Shown: positions 9,541-21,284, numbered from the stretch's first letter. The stretch: 59,458 nucleotides of DNA from Gnetum montanum (GCA_015680685.1 MNCI01006577.1:215315-274772); one strand, 5' to 3'. The notes: generated by a model from the sequence alone, not told the origin. Numbers and translations: made by a program.

Positions 9541-11496
9541 AGATGAATCTCTTGGGGAGGAATGATTTTTAGTTGAGGGTTGCATTTTCTTGGGATGGGA
9601 GAAGATGGTTGTATTTTCGTAGCATTGTCTTTTTTAGAGGGTGGGGCCAAGGGTGCCAAGGCGAGGGGCATAGGCTTGGAAAACCCCAGCGTAATTTAGT
9701 CCTTGGCTGTATTACCTATCATACACCTTTCTCCTTTCTTGTTAGGTTGTGATTGAGGCATTGACTTAGAGATTCACCCGTGTCTAGCAAGAGCAACTAA
9801 CGGCTTTGGCACCTTGATGACAAAGGGTGCCCTAGGCATGGGCGCGGGCTAGGCCATGACTTTACCGATAGAGGGCTATGGGATGAAGGTAGGAGAAGGG
9901 ACTCGAAGAATGAAGGGTTGTCGCTGAGCCGCACCCATCGATGTTGACAGGCTTGTCTTCTGAGACAGGCGAGGAGGTACACATAGCACAAAGGATTTTT
10001 TTGGCTATGCTTGGCCATCACCCTACGTACGCACCACATTGATAGTGTACCTTGCATTATTTGTGTTTAACAGGTCTTGGTACACATGCATGGATTGATT
10101 TTCTGGATGGATCAGACAACTGCTATCTAAGATCAATTTACCTTGATCGATCATGCGTTAAATGTCATCTCTCAACACCCAGCAATAATCCGTGTCATGA
10201 CCACACAGCTGGTGATAGTCACAGAAACGATCCAGCCTAAAGTTTTTGGGAATTGGCGGTTCATTTGGTAGGGCCAAGGAGGGATTCTTGAGCAACTCAC
10301 AATGTCGTATGTGGTGTTTCAAACCTTCCTCAGACACCTTCTTATGTTGAATATGGCCAATTCCCAGTAATTGCTTCAGAAGTTCTAAAGGCTTTACAGG
10401 TAGAGCCATGTATTTTGAGCGATCTTTACGCTCAAAATTAGGCTTTGGCTGTGGAAACGCCTTAGGGGCAGGTGGGGTTTCTTGATCGACACTATTTGAG
10501 CTAGTTGTGGGCTCAGTAGGCACCATAGATACTTTCTTGTTGTTATTTTTCTTCTTGGCCCCTTCGGCTACCACTACTACGATCGTTGTCGTAGCTTTGC
10601 CTTTGTATTTACCCTTGTTGTGAACATTTTTGTAGACCACATATGCTAGGTCTTTACTAGCCTCTGCCGCATCTTAAATGCTCTTAGTATGAGTGAAGGC
10701 TTGGCTAAGGGAGTGAGGAGTGAGGTAATACAGTTTGAACTAAATGAAGTCGTTGACTGCCCCCTTGAAGATTGCTAACAGATGAGCCTCCGCGATGGGT
10801 TCATAGATTTTGTTCAAGGTGGCACTCCACTGTTGTATAAACTTTTGGATTGACTCAAGCAGATCTTACTTGACTCCCATGAGCTAATCCAACATGACTT
10901 CTGGTTTCAGGTTGTATTTGAAACAAGTCACAAACTAAGTTAACAGCTCTTCCAAGGTTGAAATGGAAGAGTGTGGGAGTGCTCGATACCAGTCTAAAAG
11001 CTTTACCCGTTAGGGACATAGCAAAGATACGGATGATGGTATGTGGCCATTGTTGCAATAACAATGACTCTGACCTGAAGGAAGCTAGATGGGCGTTGGG
11101 GTTACCTTCGCCATTGTATTTTGTAAAATGGGGAAGTGGCATCCCTGGAGGCAATGACAAAATAGGCACTACCGAACTAATAGGATCATCATGGTAAAAT
11201 TTTGTGACCTGTATTGTGTTAGAACCAGTAGCCTTGAGGTGTTTAACTTCCTCAGTAAGGGTTTGAATATGCTGGAAGGCTTGATCCAGACCCGTAGATG
11301 AAGAGGTTTTTTGTGGAATTGCAGGATGAGCCACGCTGGGTGGCAGGATAGGGGTGGTAGGATAGGGGTGGAAAGGGATGCAAAAGGTTGAGAAGGAATA
11401 GGCTAACCTAATTACTAAGGTGGGGGGTCTCCAATCCAAGAACGAATTCCTATTGGCTCGTGACACTAACGATGGTAGTTGGTGTAAGACTGTCAT
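9541..11496 (-). pseudogene. gag 2, element A
   Basis: Second gag of element A. The core reads GLDQAFQHIQTLTEEVKHLK, then MPLPHFTKYNGEGNPNAHLA and QQWPHTIIRIFAMSL, the retrotransposon gag domain. The C-terminal part has CDYHQLCGHDTDYCWVLRDD near 10190, a CxxH...HxxxxC zinc-knuckle-like motif as in Tat gags. This motif is better kept here than in element B. The N-terminal about 130 residues present in gag1 are missing: the reading stops where antisense copy 1 begins. Frame shifts occur around 10650-10850. The protein would form the particle that packages the RNA. Confidence 0.8.
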
Positions 11497-11509
11497 TGAC
11501 TATGTGAGG

Positions 11510-12180
11510 TATTGGACAACCGTGTGACACAACAACAAAGCCACGCGTAAAATAATCGAACAGCATATGGAAATGGACCTTCTAGCCCAGAAGAACTAAG
11601 ATTGGAAGGATTACAATGTGAAGGGTTATGAGTGGGGGCAGGATCAGAAGAATCACAAACACATGTATAAATTGGAACATGCCACCTACCATAAAAAGTA
11701 TTGTGATGCTTCTGTCAAGTTGTATACCTACGAGGTATTTCTTAACATTATTGGTGCTTCTAGGGCTTATGACAGGTTGATGCAACAAGTGACAGTCAGT
11801 GAATCCCCTAAAAGGGAGATGACTTTTCCCATGGGTGGGACCACCACTGCCACCTATTCTCTAGGACCATTGAGATGGACAACTATGGAAAAGGAGAAAG
11901 TTGCAGCAAACGTTGATCTGGGAGATAGGAATTGGGTTGACATTACTGAGGAGGAGATCTTGGAATGCCTCACGGCTGACCTGGATTGGATACCCCCTAA
12001 AACAGATGCAGGGCCGTCTCAAGTTAGTCATCTTTTTTTATGGTATGATAATTTATTTTATAAAAAATATTTGTTGTAGCTATAACTGATTGTTCTATTT
12101 TTTTTTTGTTATGTAGGATCCAAACAAAAATGTGGGACCCACTGAGGCAGGGGATGGTGGTGCAGGCGAAGACTCATAAC
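11510..12180 (+). pseudogene. Antisense gene of element A, copy 1 (3' part)
   Basis: The C-terminal part of the antisense gene is open from about 11590 to the splice site near 12025. It contains MDLLAQKN-DWKDYNVKGYEW, a KEKVAANVDLGDRNWVDITE block, EEILECLTADLDWIPPK and DAGPSQ. The exon ends at GTTAGT. The last exon starts after TTATGTAG at 12119 and gives DPNKNVGPTEAGDGGAGEDS and a stop. The element B copy has the same blocks in order (MDLLTQKN-DWKNYNTKVYWW; GKTLMDVDFGQEHW; ILHHLEASLGKLP) and the same intron site. The 5' part is cut at the join with gag2. Confidence 0.7.
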
Positions 12181-12362
12181 ATAATGGCAGAAAGTTTGAT
12201 TCTTATCTTCTCAAGAAATTTTGTAAACCTTATTGATTAACATTTTGAATGAAGGTCAGAATAAGAAAAAAAATTATTTCATTTTAGTTAGTTTGTTGTA
12301 TTTTTTAGTCTATCTTTTGCCTATTTTTTATTAATTAATTAAGCTCCTTGGGAGCATCTCAT

Positions 12363-12525
12363 TTTAGTTTTAGGCCATTTTCGGCTATAACAATAGTTTA
12401 AGGCTATTCTGGGTCATTGCTAGTTTTAGGCCTTTTCGGGCCGTTGGTAGTTTTAGGCCATATTGGGCTGTTGGATGATGGTAAAGAAAACTTTTGCTAG
12501 TTTTAGGCCTTAGCAGGCCGTGGCA
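12363..12525 (+). repeat. Short tandem repeats after protease 1
   Basis: Five or so copies of GCTAGTTTTAGGCCTTTTCG, each followed by GGCC, at 30-50 bp spacing. They are the same type and in the same place as the repeats after protease 2 and after the protease of elements B and M2. Confidence 0.75.
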
Positions 12526-12776
12526 TGATATAAGTAGTGGGCATGATGTGAACAATTTAAAAAATGAGGAAAATGTTAGCTTAAATGAATGAATATGAAG
12601 CAAAAAGTGGGAAGAATAAACGTATGGTTGATGTAAGTGGTGATCATGTTGGAAGTAGTGCAGCAATTATGCTAACGCAAGTAATGATCATTCTCACATC
12701 TACTTCCTAACCCAATGTGAGCTTGGTGATGCATAAGGCCAAGGGACTTCATTGCGGTATTTTTCTATATCATTAT

Positions 12777-13621
12777 CTACGGCTTGAAAAGGAAACTTGG
12801 CCCACGTAGTTTCATTTTCTGAGTCGACGAACAAGTAACCTCAGTGGGGATAGGTGCTTCATTTTCAGAGGTTACTACTTTTGAACCCTGCTCCATGTTG
12901 ACGTTGTTTATTGCTTGGGTGGCCACTTCGTCACCATATATTATCACCTCCCTGCCTGCGTAAGGTAGGTGGATCTCTTGATATATGGATGAAGAGACGA
13001 CCCTAAGTTGGGCTAACCAAGACCTCCCCAAGATCAGGTTAAACCCAGGCATCTCTTCTATCACAATGAATGTCACGCTTGTGGGGAACTGGTCCCCTAC
13101 CAAAAAGTTGATTTGGACAGTGCCTTTTACTACTACCCATGCTCTATTGAACAACTTCAGACACGAGGTTGTTGTGGGCTTGATTTGATCAACCAAGCCC
13201 AATTTTTCCACTATGGGGAATGGGATGACATTTGTAGCAACCCCTTCATCAACATGTACTCTTTGGATCTTGTGTTGACTGACCCAAATTGTGATGAACA
13301 GTGGTGCTATTTTCTCTTGGCCCTTTTTAGGGTCATCCTTAATGGACTCATCATGGAATGTCAACTGAGCTAGCTGCAGTTCTTTGGGCGTAGAAGGAAG
13401 CATAACTGCATGGATTACTTTCTCCTGCACCAACATGTTTTGTCAAATGGTATTGACATTAACATGCAAACTAAGGCCTTGCGGTGTGTAGTGGAGGTCA
13501 TTACTAGGTCATACAAGCTCAAGGTTGTATTCTTCTATTTCAAAGCTTGTTTGACCTGAGTAAGGGCATTTAGAAGGTCCAATCCATTTTCTTGTTGTTT
13601 GCTATCCTTCTCCTCCTCCAT
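12777..13621 (-). pseudogene. Aspartic protease 1, element A
   Basis: This is the best-kept protease in the window, with an open frame of about 219 codons from 13436. The upstream segment is NTTLSLYDLVM. The active-site region is VHVDEGVATNVIPFPIVEKL (DEG in place of DTG). The flap and core follow as VVVKGTVQINFLVGDQFPT, then FIVIEEMPGFNLILGRSWLA, with LGRSW corresponding to LGRPW of Tat/Ogre proteases. HQEIHLPYAG-type strands come next. It ends in a W/Q-VRK motif shared by all copies, after which I place the sense intron. Confidence 0.8.
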
Positions 13622-13680
13622 TCATCCTAGGAGACAAATCTCTCAGGGAGGAGCAGTTTCAAGTTTGGAGTTGGACCTTC

Positions 13681-15866
13681 TTAGGTGGGATGGTGATGAT
13701 TGTGTGCACAAAGCAGCATCAACTGTTGATGATGAAGTGGGGCGTAGGCATGGAGGACAAGGGGGTAAGCTTGGGGGGACCTAATGTAGTATGTTCCTTG
13801 GGTGTCTTGTCTGTTAGATGATCTCCTTCCTTTTTGAATGAGGAGTCTGTGGGGTTGTTTTAGACAGGCTCTGTGTGGCGGGGGTAGTTGAGAGTTTGAG
13901 CCCCCTAATGACAAATGGTGTTTGTGGTATTAGCATGGGCGGCAACATGGTCTTGAACATGAAGGGTGTAGTGGTGGATGTTTGAGTGGGAACCTTGAAG
14001 ATGAATGGTTGTTGTGACCTCTTTTTTGCTATTGTTATTGAGTTTGGTCTCGTTTGCCATATCAGCCACCATGGCTATCATGGCCTTGCCCTTCTCTTTT
14101 TCCTTTTTGACATATGTGTTCTTGTACACAACATAGGCCAAGTCTTTACTAGCTTCGGCCATGTCTTGGATGCTCTTCATTTGGGCGAAAGCTTGACTAA
14201 GAGAGCTTGGGGCTAGGTAGTATAGTTGTAACTTAATAAAGTCATTTACTGCCCCCTTGAAGATAGCCAGCAGATGGGCCTCCATGATAGGATCACAGAT
14301 CTCATTAAGGGTAGCGCTCCACTGCTATATAAACTTTTGCACTGACTCAAGAGAGTCTTTCTTGATGCTCATTAACTAATCTAGTGTGACTTTCGACTTT
14401 AAGTTATATTTGAAGCGGGTCAAAAAATAAGTCAACAGCTCCTCCAAAGTTGAGATGGAGGCACGTGGGAACATGCAGTACCAGTATAAACCTTTTTCCA
14501 TCAGAGACATAGTAAAGACATGGATAATAGTGTGCGGCCACTACTACAATAATAAAGATTCAAATCTAAACGTGACTAGATGTGCATTGGGATCGCCTTC
14601 CTCGTTGTATTTTGTGAATTGGGGGAGTGGCATCCCAAGGTGTAACGTGAGCATGGGAATGGTGGGGCTAATGGTGTCATCATGGTAGAAATCCATGACC
14701 TGCACTGTGTCAGAACTGGAAGCTTTGAGACATTTTATCTCTTCAATGAGGGTCTGGATAAGTTGGAACACTTGGTCCAAACCTAGGGATGATGTAGATG
14801 GTTGTGCGTTTACAGGGGTGCCCATCGTTGGTGGCGTTGTAAGGGCAATAGCCTGGTGCATAGGGGGTATCGTTGGGGCTTCTCCTATGAAGTGTGTTGC
14901 CTATGTAGTCCACCACCTAATGGATGGTGCTATTGGACTGGTGGCTACTGGTGATGTTGTAAGGTTAGTAACTTGTGTGATTGATGGAATGGACCAAAGT
15001 CCCGTGCTTAGTTGTACCATTTTCTAGACTTGGTATGCTTGGTGGTAAACATAGTGCAACATTTGAAAGGATTGCGAAACAAGGGGAGGAGTAGTTGAGG
15101 CCCACCACACGGTTGGGGACAGGGCTATCGCTAATGGTAGGATAGGCACAGATGCTGGAATGGGAGTGGAAACTCCATGTAACTATGAGGTAGGCACCGT
15201 GTGTACATACAACAACATAATTGTAACTAATGTTTGGTACAATGATAAGATAAAGTGAGGAGGGAGAGTGCCTTGGAATGAAACTAAAGGCACAACGTGT
15301 TGGTACACTGAGGGTATGGGATGACTACCCATGGCTAATGGAAGTGTAGGTTGCAGTGGAGTCCTGGTAATCATAAAAGAGGCAGATGTAAAAAGTGGGT
15401 TTGACCAAAAAATAGCGGTAGGAGGGATAGTCGCAAGGTAAGTTTGGCCATCACCTTTGGATTGGGAGTCCAGGTCTTCTTGTCCATCCTAGAACGCTTC
15501 ATCGTAGTGGGATGTCGTGTCCCACTATTCCATAGACCTACTCGTTTGCATGAGTTGGTTCAAGGTCCATTGATACGATTTGGTCAATGAGATAACGAAA
15601 TTAGGGGTGGGGATAAATTCCCTCTCACCTTGATGAATGAACTCGAAGCTACGTTTGTCTTCATGTTCTTGGTGATCCAAGGGTAGATTTGCTTAGATCT
15701 TTGGGTAAAGGAAGTCATAACGCTCTGCATCTTGGGCCAATAGCTCAGGTGACAAATGTCGAATCCTAAGGGATTGGTATGGTGCCAGCACTAGGCTAGG
15801 TGGTCCCTCAGCACCTATGATGTTTTGGGCTAAGAAAGGAACCTCAAGATTCAAGGTTTAGTGGAA
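13681..15866 (-). pseudogene. gag 1, element A
   Basis: The N-terminus begins NLEVPFLAQNIIGAEGPPSL near 15866; the start codon has become TTG compared with ATGAAT in elements B and M2. Then come SFEFIHQGEREFIPTPN, the core LGLDQVFQLIQTLIEEIKCL, MPLPQFTKYNEEGDPNAHLV and QWPHTIIHVFTMSL. The C-terminal helix region is EAHLLAIFKGAVNDFIKLQL and then SLSQAFAQMKSIQDMAEASK, followed by a Lys-rich tail. There are few stops for its age. It is the first coding region after the PBS, as expected for gag. Confidence 0.8.
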
Positions 15867-16087
15867 TCATTTTGCGTGATTAAAGGGAAGTTACAAATGA
15901 GAAACACAAAAATCAATAGGTGATTGGAGGCTTTTCATCCTGTTGGGTTCCAAAGGAACCGTCATCGTGACTAGTCTATACCACACGATGTCTAAACAAC
16001 CACAAGGGTTTCACATTTACGCCAGTGGGTGACCAGGTATAGACAATGTGCAGGACCACCCTAAGGATGCAGAAAGGACACTGAAAA
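15867..16087 (-). other. 5' leader of element A
   Basis: Untranslated leader between the PBS and the gag start. It has no gene of its own and would be expected to hold packaging signals, none of which I can identify. Confidence 0.5.
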
Positions 16088-16106
16088 GGCCCTCCTTCTA
16101 GCACCA
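16088..16106 (-). other. Primer binding site, element A
   Basis: The minus-strand sequence TGGTGCTAGAAGGAGGGCC lies five bases (GTTTT) from the end of the 5' LTR. TGG at the start pairs with the CCA end of a tRNA. The same motif, with few changes, follows the 5' LTRs of elements B, M2 and D. I do not name the tRNA. Confidence 0.8.
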
Positions 16107-16653
16107 AAAACTATTGTGACCAAAAACGTCAGTGGTTGGAATACCGAGAGGTCATCGGATGAACAGTTTAACCCCAGATACGTGCGAGGGCCATGCTAGA
16201 GAGAAACGGAAGCAGGGTGCTCTGAACGGTCTGGTCAATAAGATAGGAACTTAACCGGTGTATCTTAACCTTTTTGTAAACATTGGTTTTGGAAGTAAGT
16301 CACACAAAGTAAATCGACAATCAATAAATGCAAAGTATGAAAATAGTGCAAAACAATGATGATAGTAAGAAAATAACAAAACAAACTTGGTGAGAAAGTG
16401 CACTACCCCAAGGTTGTGGGTTTGATCCTTTGCTTTGTTGAAAGGTGTACAATAGAACATGCAACATAGAAGAGGCACAACTTACACAAGGCAGTATGGT
16501 CATAGATCTTTGAACTGTAGAGCCAACCAGCAAACTCAAAGCCAACAAGAGTGTTAAAAATTGTAGACTATGCTCTCCGAAAGCTAACTTGAAAGCCAAT
16601 CACTACTCAAGCCAACAACTAGCAGCCAACCCTTCGAGCATTGTTTGTAGGGG

Positions 16654-16661
16654 TATTTATA
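16654..16661 (-). promoter_or_regulatory. TATA box in LTR of element A
   Basis: TATAAATA on the minus strand, inside CCCTATAAATACCCC. It is conserved at the same place in the M2 and B LTRs, so this is the likely start region of the genomic RNA. Confidence 0.7.
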
Positions 16662-17094
16662 GGGCTAGGAGCAGGAGAAAAATGTGGTCTAGATGCCACT
16701 TGTACTAGGCCCCACAAGGTGCAAACATGGCTATACTATGTAGGTGTGCAATGCTGGAGGTGAGATTTGTTACGTTGTGACCATACATTTGAAACTACAT
16801 GTGCCAAAATCCAGTGTGCCAACAATGCAAGTAAAATGGAGCCTATGCTCTAGAACTACATCTTCCCTACTCTTGCAAGAAGGGTCAAGCGTAGGAATAA
16901 TTTCTTTGGGGATTGACCAGGGGTATGCAAAATGAAACAAACTTGTTGATTTCGTCTACCAAAGAGGTATTAGGGCAAGAATAATCATTGTTAACAAGTT
17001 ATGGAGCTACTCGAAGACGTCTTGATGCTTCCATGCTAGTGTTGCACTATCCACGCTATTCAAAACATTGGAGTAGTGAGTAACTGTTCACTAC

Positions 17095-17124
17095 GCTATG
17101 CTACACTACATAGTGTAGCATAGC
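17095..17124. promoter_or_regulatory. 14-bp-arm palindrome in LTR U3
   Basis: GCTATGCTACACTA, then a CA loop, then TAGTGTAGCATAGC. Broken copies lie near 17283, 17490 and 17635 in the same LTR, and near 6236 in the antisense gene. Confidence 0.6.
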
Positions 17125-17946
17125 ATAGCCACCGGTCTTGACAAAAAACTTGCGTAGGAGCCTAGAGCATTTGCATGAGGCTTGGTTAGGCAAAAAGCTG
17201 CAAATTTTGTCCTCTATTCCAAAAATCCTTCGAACTTGCTAAATTCATCTTTAGAACATTTCTGTCATTTCTGCGTCGTCACTACGCTGTGCTACACTAT
17301 GTAGCATAGTAGCTAGTGTATCATGCTTCCTTGTTCAATTTGTCATTTTTATTTACCAAGAAACCATACTTGAGGCTTGAGGGACAAGTGGAATAACCAG
17401 TTTTAGAGGTTGAGGCATTACCAGGTGCAATCGTCTTGTTGGAGTCACTTAGTAAAGGGGGCCCTTCATGCTCTTTGTCCCTACGATGCTCTGCTACACT
17501 GCATAGTGTAGCATCCTATGTTGGTGTAGCAAGTTTGCTTGACTATTGCAAACATGGACAAATGCTTTAGAAGACCAACTTTTCATCAACTTACATCTTG
17601 GACACTGGATTGATCTCTTTGAAGCTTGCTAAGCTATGTCGCATAGCGTAGCATATTTCTGTGCTAGAAAACTTGCCGAACTATTTTTCTCATCTCAAAC
17701 ACTTTCGACAATTCCTTGGATGTTCTTTGGATAGACTTCCAGCTAGGTCAATTGTTCAGTTGGGCAGGCTAGAGAGTCCAAGAGGCTTGTCAGCCTTGGA
17801 GATAGAAAATTTGTCAGATTTTACAGTTTGTCCTTGGTGCCTACATCGTTCTATTGGCCCATCATGACGCTACACTTGTGGAAGTCTTTGCCCAAATTCC
17901 AAGAATCTACTGAAGCATGAGGGTCCTAAAATTTTATGGTGTTTCA

Positions 17947-18137
17947 AGCATCATTTCACACCAACATCATAGCTAACCACGTGGCACCCTGGCTTCATCT
18001 GGTAAGTCCTTGTTTAATTGACAAGACCATTTACAGCATCCTATCTCTACCTCCAGCAAGCCTTCATGTGGACTTGGGGTTAGGCTATCTGCTCATGGGC
18101 CTTGGTGTGCCAACCATCAATGTTTTCGATCGTTATA
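17947..18137 (+). mobile_element. 5' LTR remnant of element B
   Basis: Last 191 bp of the LTR, cut on its left by the insertion of element A. It aligns with the end of the 3' LTR at 44750-44943 (both contain ACCAACATCATAGCTAACCA) and ends GTTATA, five bases before the PBS. Confidence 0.75.
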
Positions 18138-18142
18138 GTTTC

Positions 18143-18161
18143 TGGTGTTAGAAGAAGGGCC
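18143..18161 (+). other. Primer binding site, element B
   Basis: TGGTGTTAGAAGAAGGGCC differs at two positions from the element A site. It lies five bases (GTTTC) after the LTR end. Confidence 0.75.
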
Positions 18162-18549
18162 AAACCTTCTTCAAGCTTTGTTAAGATTGTTTCATGAGCT
18201 CTCTAGATCATATTTGTCCACTGATCCATCGGTGTAGATTGGACTCCATTATCGGTTCCCCTGGGACCCTGCATAGTAACCCCATGTCACACTTCTCTCC
18301 ACTATTTGCTAAGTTCTCATTATCCTTAGTAGTTAGAGCATAGTCATCTCTAGCATAGTTAGCTCTTTGTCATGAAAAGCATAGTTGGCTCTTTGTAGTG
18401 GAGAGCATAGCTAGCATAGATAGTGTATTCAACTCTCTATAGTGGAGAGTGTAGTTAGTGGTATTAGCCAAAATAGAGTTAGTTTCTAATCCACTGTATT
18501 TTGCATCTAAAAATCTCCATAGTTTCCCTTTACAACTCGATCTGCAACC
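18162..18549 (+). other. 5' leader of element B
   Basis: Untranslated leader before gag. It contains several degenerate copies of AGTGGAGAGCATAG-type sequence, also seen in the LTRs, and no gene. Confidence 0.5.
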
Positions 18550-21284
18550 ATGAATCTGGAACAACCTCCAACATTAGTTTCAAATGTACTTAACATCTTG
18601 CCTATCCAACAAGAGATTGGGATTGGAAACCCTATGAATCTCGTTATGGTTGGGCCAAGGAAATCCCTTAGGCTATGCGACCAAGACCCAGAGTATGCCA
18701 CACTCAACAATGAAAAATACAACTTCATATGTGCAAAGGTCCAAGCAAGGTTACCTATAGATCACCTTGACATGAAGGCAAAATGAGAGTTTGAACTAAT
18801 CCATATGGATGGATGGGAGTATATCCCTTCTTCATTTGACATCATCCCGCTTACAAAGTTGCACCACGGGTTGTTATCCTAGCTCATTTGAGTAGGTGAG
18901 CACGATGTGGAGATTGACTATGAGGAAGCCTTACAGAAGGAAGTGGATGAGTTCAAAGCTCGCTTCAAACATGAGGCCCCCTTTCCCACCATCTTCCAAC
19001 AAGACATCCCTAGTCTATCCCCTCCTTAGTTTAGTTCACCCATCCTTCTTGAGATGGTCATAACATCAACATCACCTTCCCACTTTGTTAGGCTTAGATC
19101 CATGCCTGTAGTGGTAACCCATTAGACACAATACATGCATTAGGATGAAACAGCTTCCTTCAACTTACCCTTCATGGCATCATCTCAACTTTCCCAACCA
19201 TCTTTGCTAGTAACATTAGGCTAGCTTAGCCATATATTCATGTAGGGCCTATCTCCAGGCCCCAAATGACTCAGGCTTCCTACATCCTACCTATTTCGTC
19301 AGTGCCCTTAGCATCAGTCCAACCCACGTGTGCATGGCTTTCCCCAATCATTGTCCCTATAACAAAGTTGATGCATTAAGCACATCACGTGGCTTCACAA
19401 CATGTGACTAGGTCATGGGCCACACAACTAGCACAGTGGATAGCACAATTAGCGAGAGCATCCCAAAATTTAGACTAGGCATTCCAACTGATCCAAACCT
19501 TGACAACAAAGGTGAAGTGACTAAAACCTACCTCCTATAAAATTGTCAAAGCAGTGAACTTCTACTAAGATGACCCTATAAGTCCTATGGTCCCACCTCT
19601 AACTCTACTAGCTAGGGTTCCACTACATCAATTCACCAAACATAATAGTGAGGGGGATTCCAATGATCCTTTTGTCACATTTTGATCAAAATGCTTGCTG
19701 TTGCAAGCATGGCCACATGCCATTATATTTGTATTCACCATGTCATTAATTGGCAAAGCACTAGATTGGTACTATGCATTGACTAGAGTCTCTATCTCCT
19801 TTTTGGAAGACCTCTTAAGCTAGTTCATGAAATGCTTCAAGTCCAACCTGAAGTTAGAAGCAACCTTGAACCAAGTAATGTAGGTCAAGTAGGGCCACTT
19901 AGAGCCCATGCAAAAATTCATCCAATGATGGAGTGCCTTCTTAAATGAAAAATGAGAGCACATAGCTGAGGCACATCTCTTAGCTATTTTCAAGGGGGTG
20001 GTTAATGATTTCATAAAGTTGAATTTGTACTACATAGGCTTATAATTCCTAAGCCAAGCCTTTGCCCAAACCAAGGGCATAGAGGATGTTGCAGAAGCTA
20101 GTAAGGACCTAGCCTACGTAGCCTACAAGAGTCAATAGGCAAGGAGAGACAAGGATAAGGGAAAGCAAACTACAATTGTAATAGTCATAGCTAAATAGGC
20201 TAAGATAACTAAATAGGGGCCAATGGCTAGGTTGCCCAAAGCCCTAGCCAACAACAAAGATACCAATCTTGGTGCCAAGGAAACCAACCTACCTATATTT
20301 GTAGTGGCCACAATGTAGGTTAGTCGAAGGCCTAACATCAAGTGTAAGGATCGCTTCAGGTACATACCATTACCACTAAAACTGTTATAGCTACTAGAAT
20401 AAGTGTTAAAAGATGGGTGCATCCAATATAAAAAAATGTTTGAGGATGCCAGTAACAGGAATGATAGATATTGCGAGTTGCTCAGAAACCCCACTTTGGT
20501 AACACCAAATGAGCCTTTGATCCAAAAACATTTTAGGCTAGATTGATTTTACCATTATCACCAGTTTTCCAGTCATAGCATAGACTTTCGCCTAGCCCTA
20601 CAAGATGATTTGTAAAAGATGATTAATAGAGGTGACTTGGTCCTCAATGCTGCAAACCTAGTTAGGTCACAGAAATAATTCATGAGGGTGTACAAGCACC
20701 CTCTAAATGAGGATGATGCTAGCTATGTCATAAATTCTATCAACATCTATGATAGTTTGGAACTAGTTCAGTGGCCATTTGTGGTCTAGGTGTCCTCTTA
20801 TAGTGCAAGGGTCCCCTTGGCCCCCATGGATTTGAGGCCTCCTTTTATTGTCAAAGTGCCACCTCAAGCATCCGAAACACCCTTTGTGGTTAGCATTCCA
20901 CAACATGATGTGATAGTAATAGTTCAGCCACCCTTCATTGTCAGGGTGTCATAATGTGCTAATCCTTTGCTTATCAAAAGTCCAACAATAGCCAATGCAT
21001 TGGTCCCTTCTTGTCTAAGGGTCAATCCTACTAGTGACATCTGCAGACCCTCTAGGTGGAGACCCATGAGACCTAATGAGCATCTCATAGATAGAATGAT
21101 TAGGCAACATAAAAAACAAAGAGCACTTGATCTATCAAAGATGATCCCTACATCTACAATCCGCATGGCCAAAAAAATCGAGGAGGCCACAACCAAAAAA
21201 TTGCAAGAAAGCACTAAGGCCCCTACACAGGCCAAGCCAATAAACCCCAAGACACCTCCACAATAAATCTATCTCTTAGGACAC
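18550..21284 (+). pseudogene. gag, element B
   Basis: Starts MNLEQPPTLVSN at 18550. EFELIHMDGWEYIPSSFD follows, matching gag of A and D. The core is near 19600-20130: VPLHQFTKHNSEGDSNDPF, QAWPHAIIFVFTMSLIGKAL and AEAHLLAIFKGVVNDFIKLN. Next comes AFAQTKGIEDVAEASKDLAY. Around 20480-20600 the zinc-knuckle region has decayed to FYHYHQFSSHSIDF, with both cysteines lost. There are dozens of stops, mostly TAG. The Pro/Ser-rich C-terminal part (20,800-21,280) leads into the protease frame. Confidence 0.75.

Larger units (their letters stand above)
2525..17946 (-). mobile_element. Element A: truncated Tat/Ogre-type LTR retrotransposon
   Basis: Reading from right to left: 5' LTR (17946-16112), PBS, gag1, protease 1, short repeats, end of an antisense gene, gag2, protease 2, short repeats, two antisense genes, repeats, then the start of the RT exon at 2775-2525. 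RT, RNase H, integrase and the 3' LTR are absent from the window. The 5' LTR starts at 17946 with TGAAACACC and abuts an interrupted piece of element B's 5' LTR. A therefore jumped into B in the opposite orientation; AGCAT at 17947-17951 would be the right copy of the target duplication. The doubled gag-protease-antisense module is unusual and may come from template switching or unequal recombination. Confidence 0.8.
16112..17946 (-). mobile_element. 5' LTR of element A
   Basis: It is 1835 bp, starting at 17946 with TGAAACACCATAAAATTTTA and ending next to the PBS spacer. The ends correspond to those of the element M2 LTRs, which are fixed by a target duplication. It holds a TATA box at 16654 and several copies of a palindromic CTATGCTACACTA-type motif in the upstream (U3) part. 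Confidence 0.8.

Noticed and set aside
12385-12666. 93-codon minus-strand frame rich in His, Leu and Ser
   Set aside because: It runs through the tandem repeats and has no homologue in other copies.
16251-16599. Two overlapping minus-strand frames in the LTR of A
   Set aside because: They lie in the transcribed part of the LTR, and I saw no matching frame in the other LTRs.
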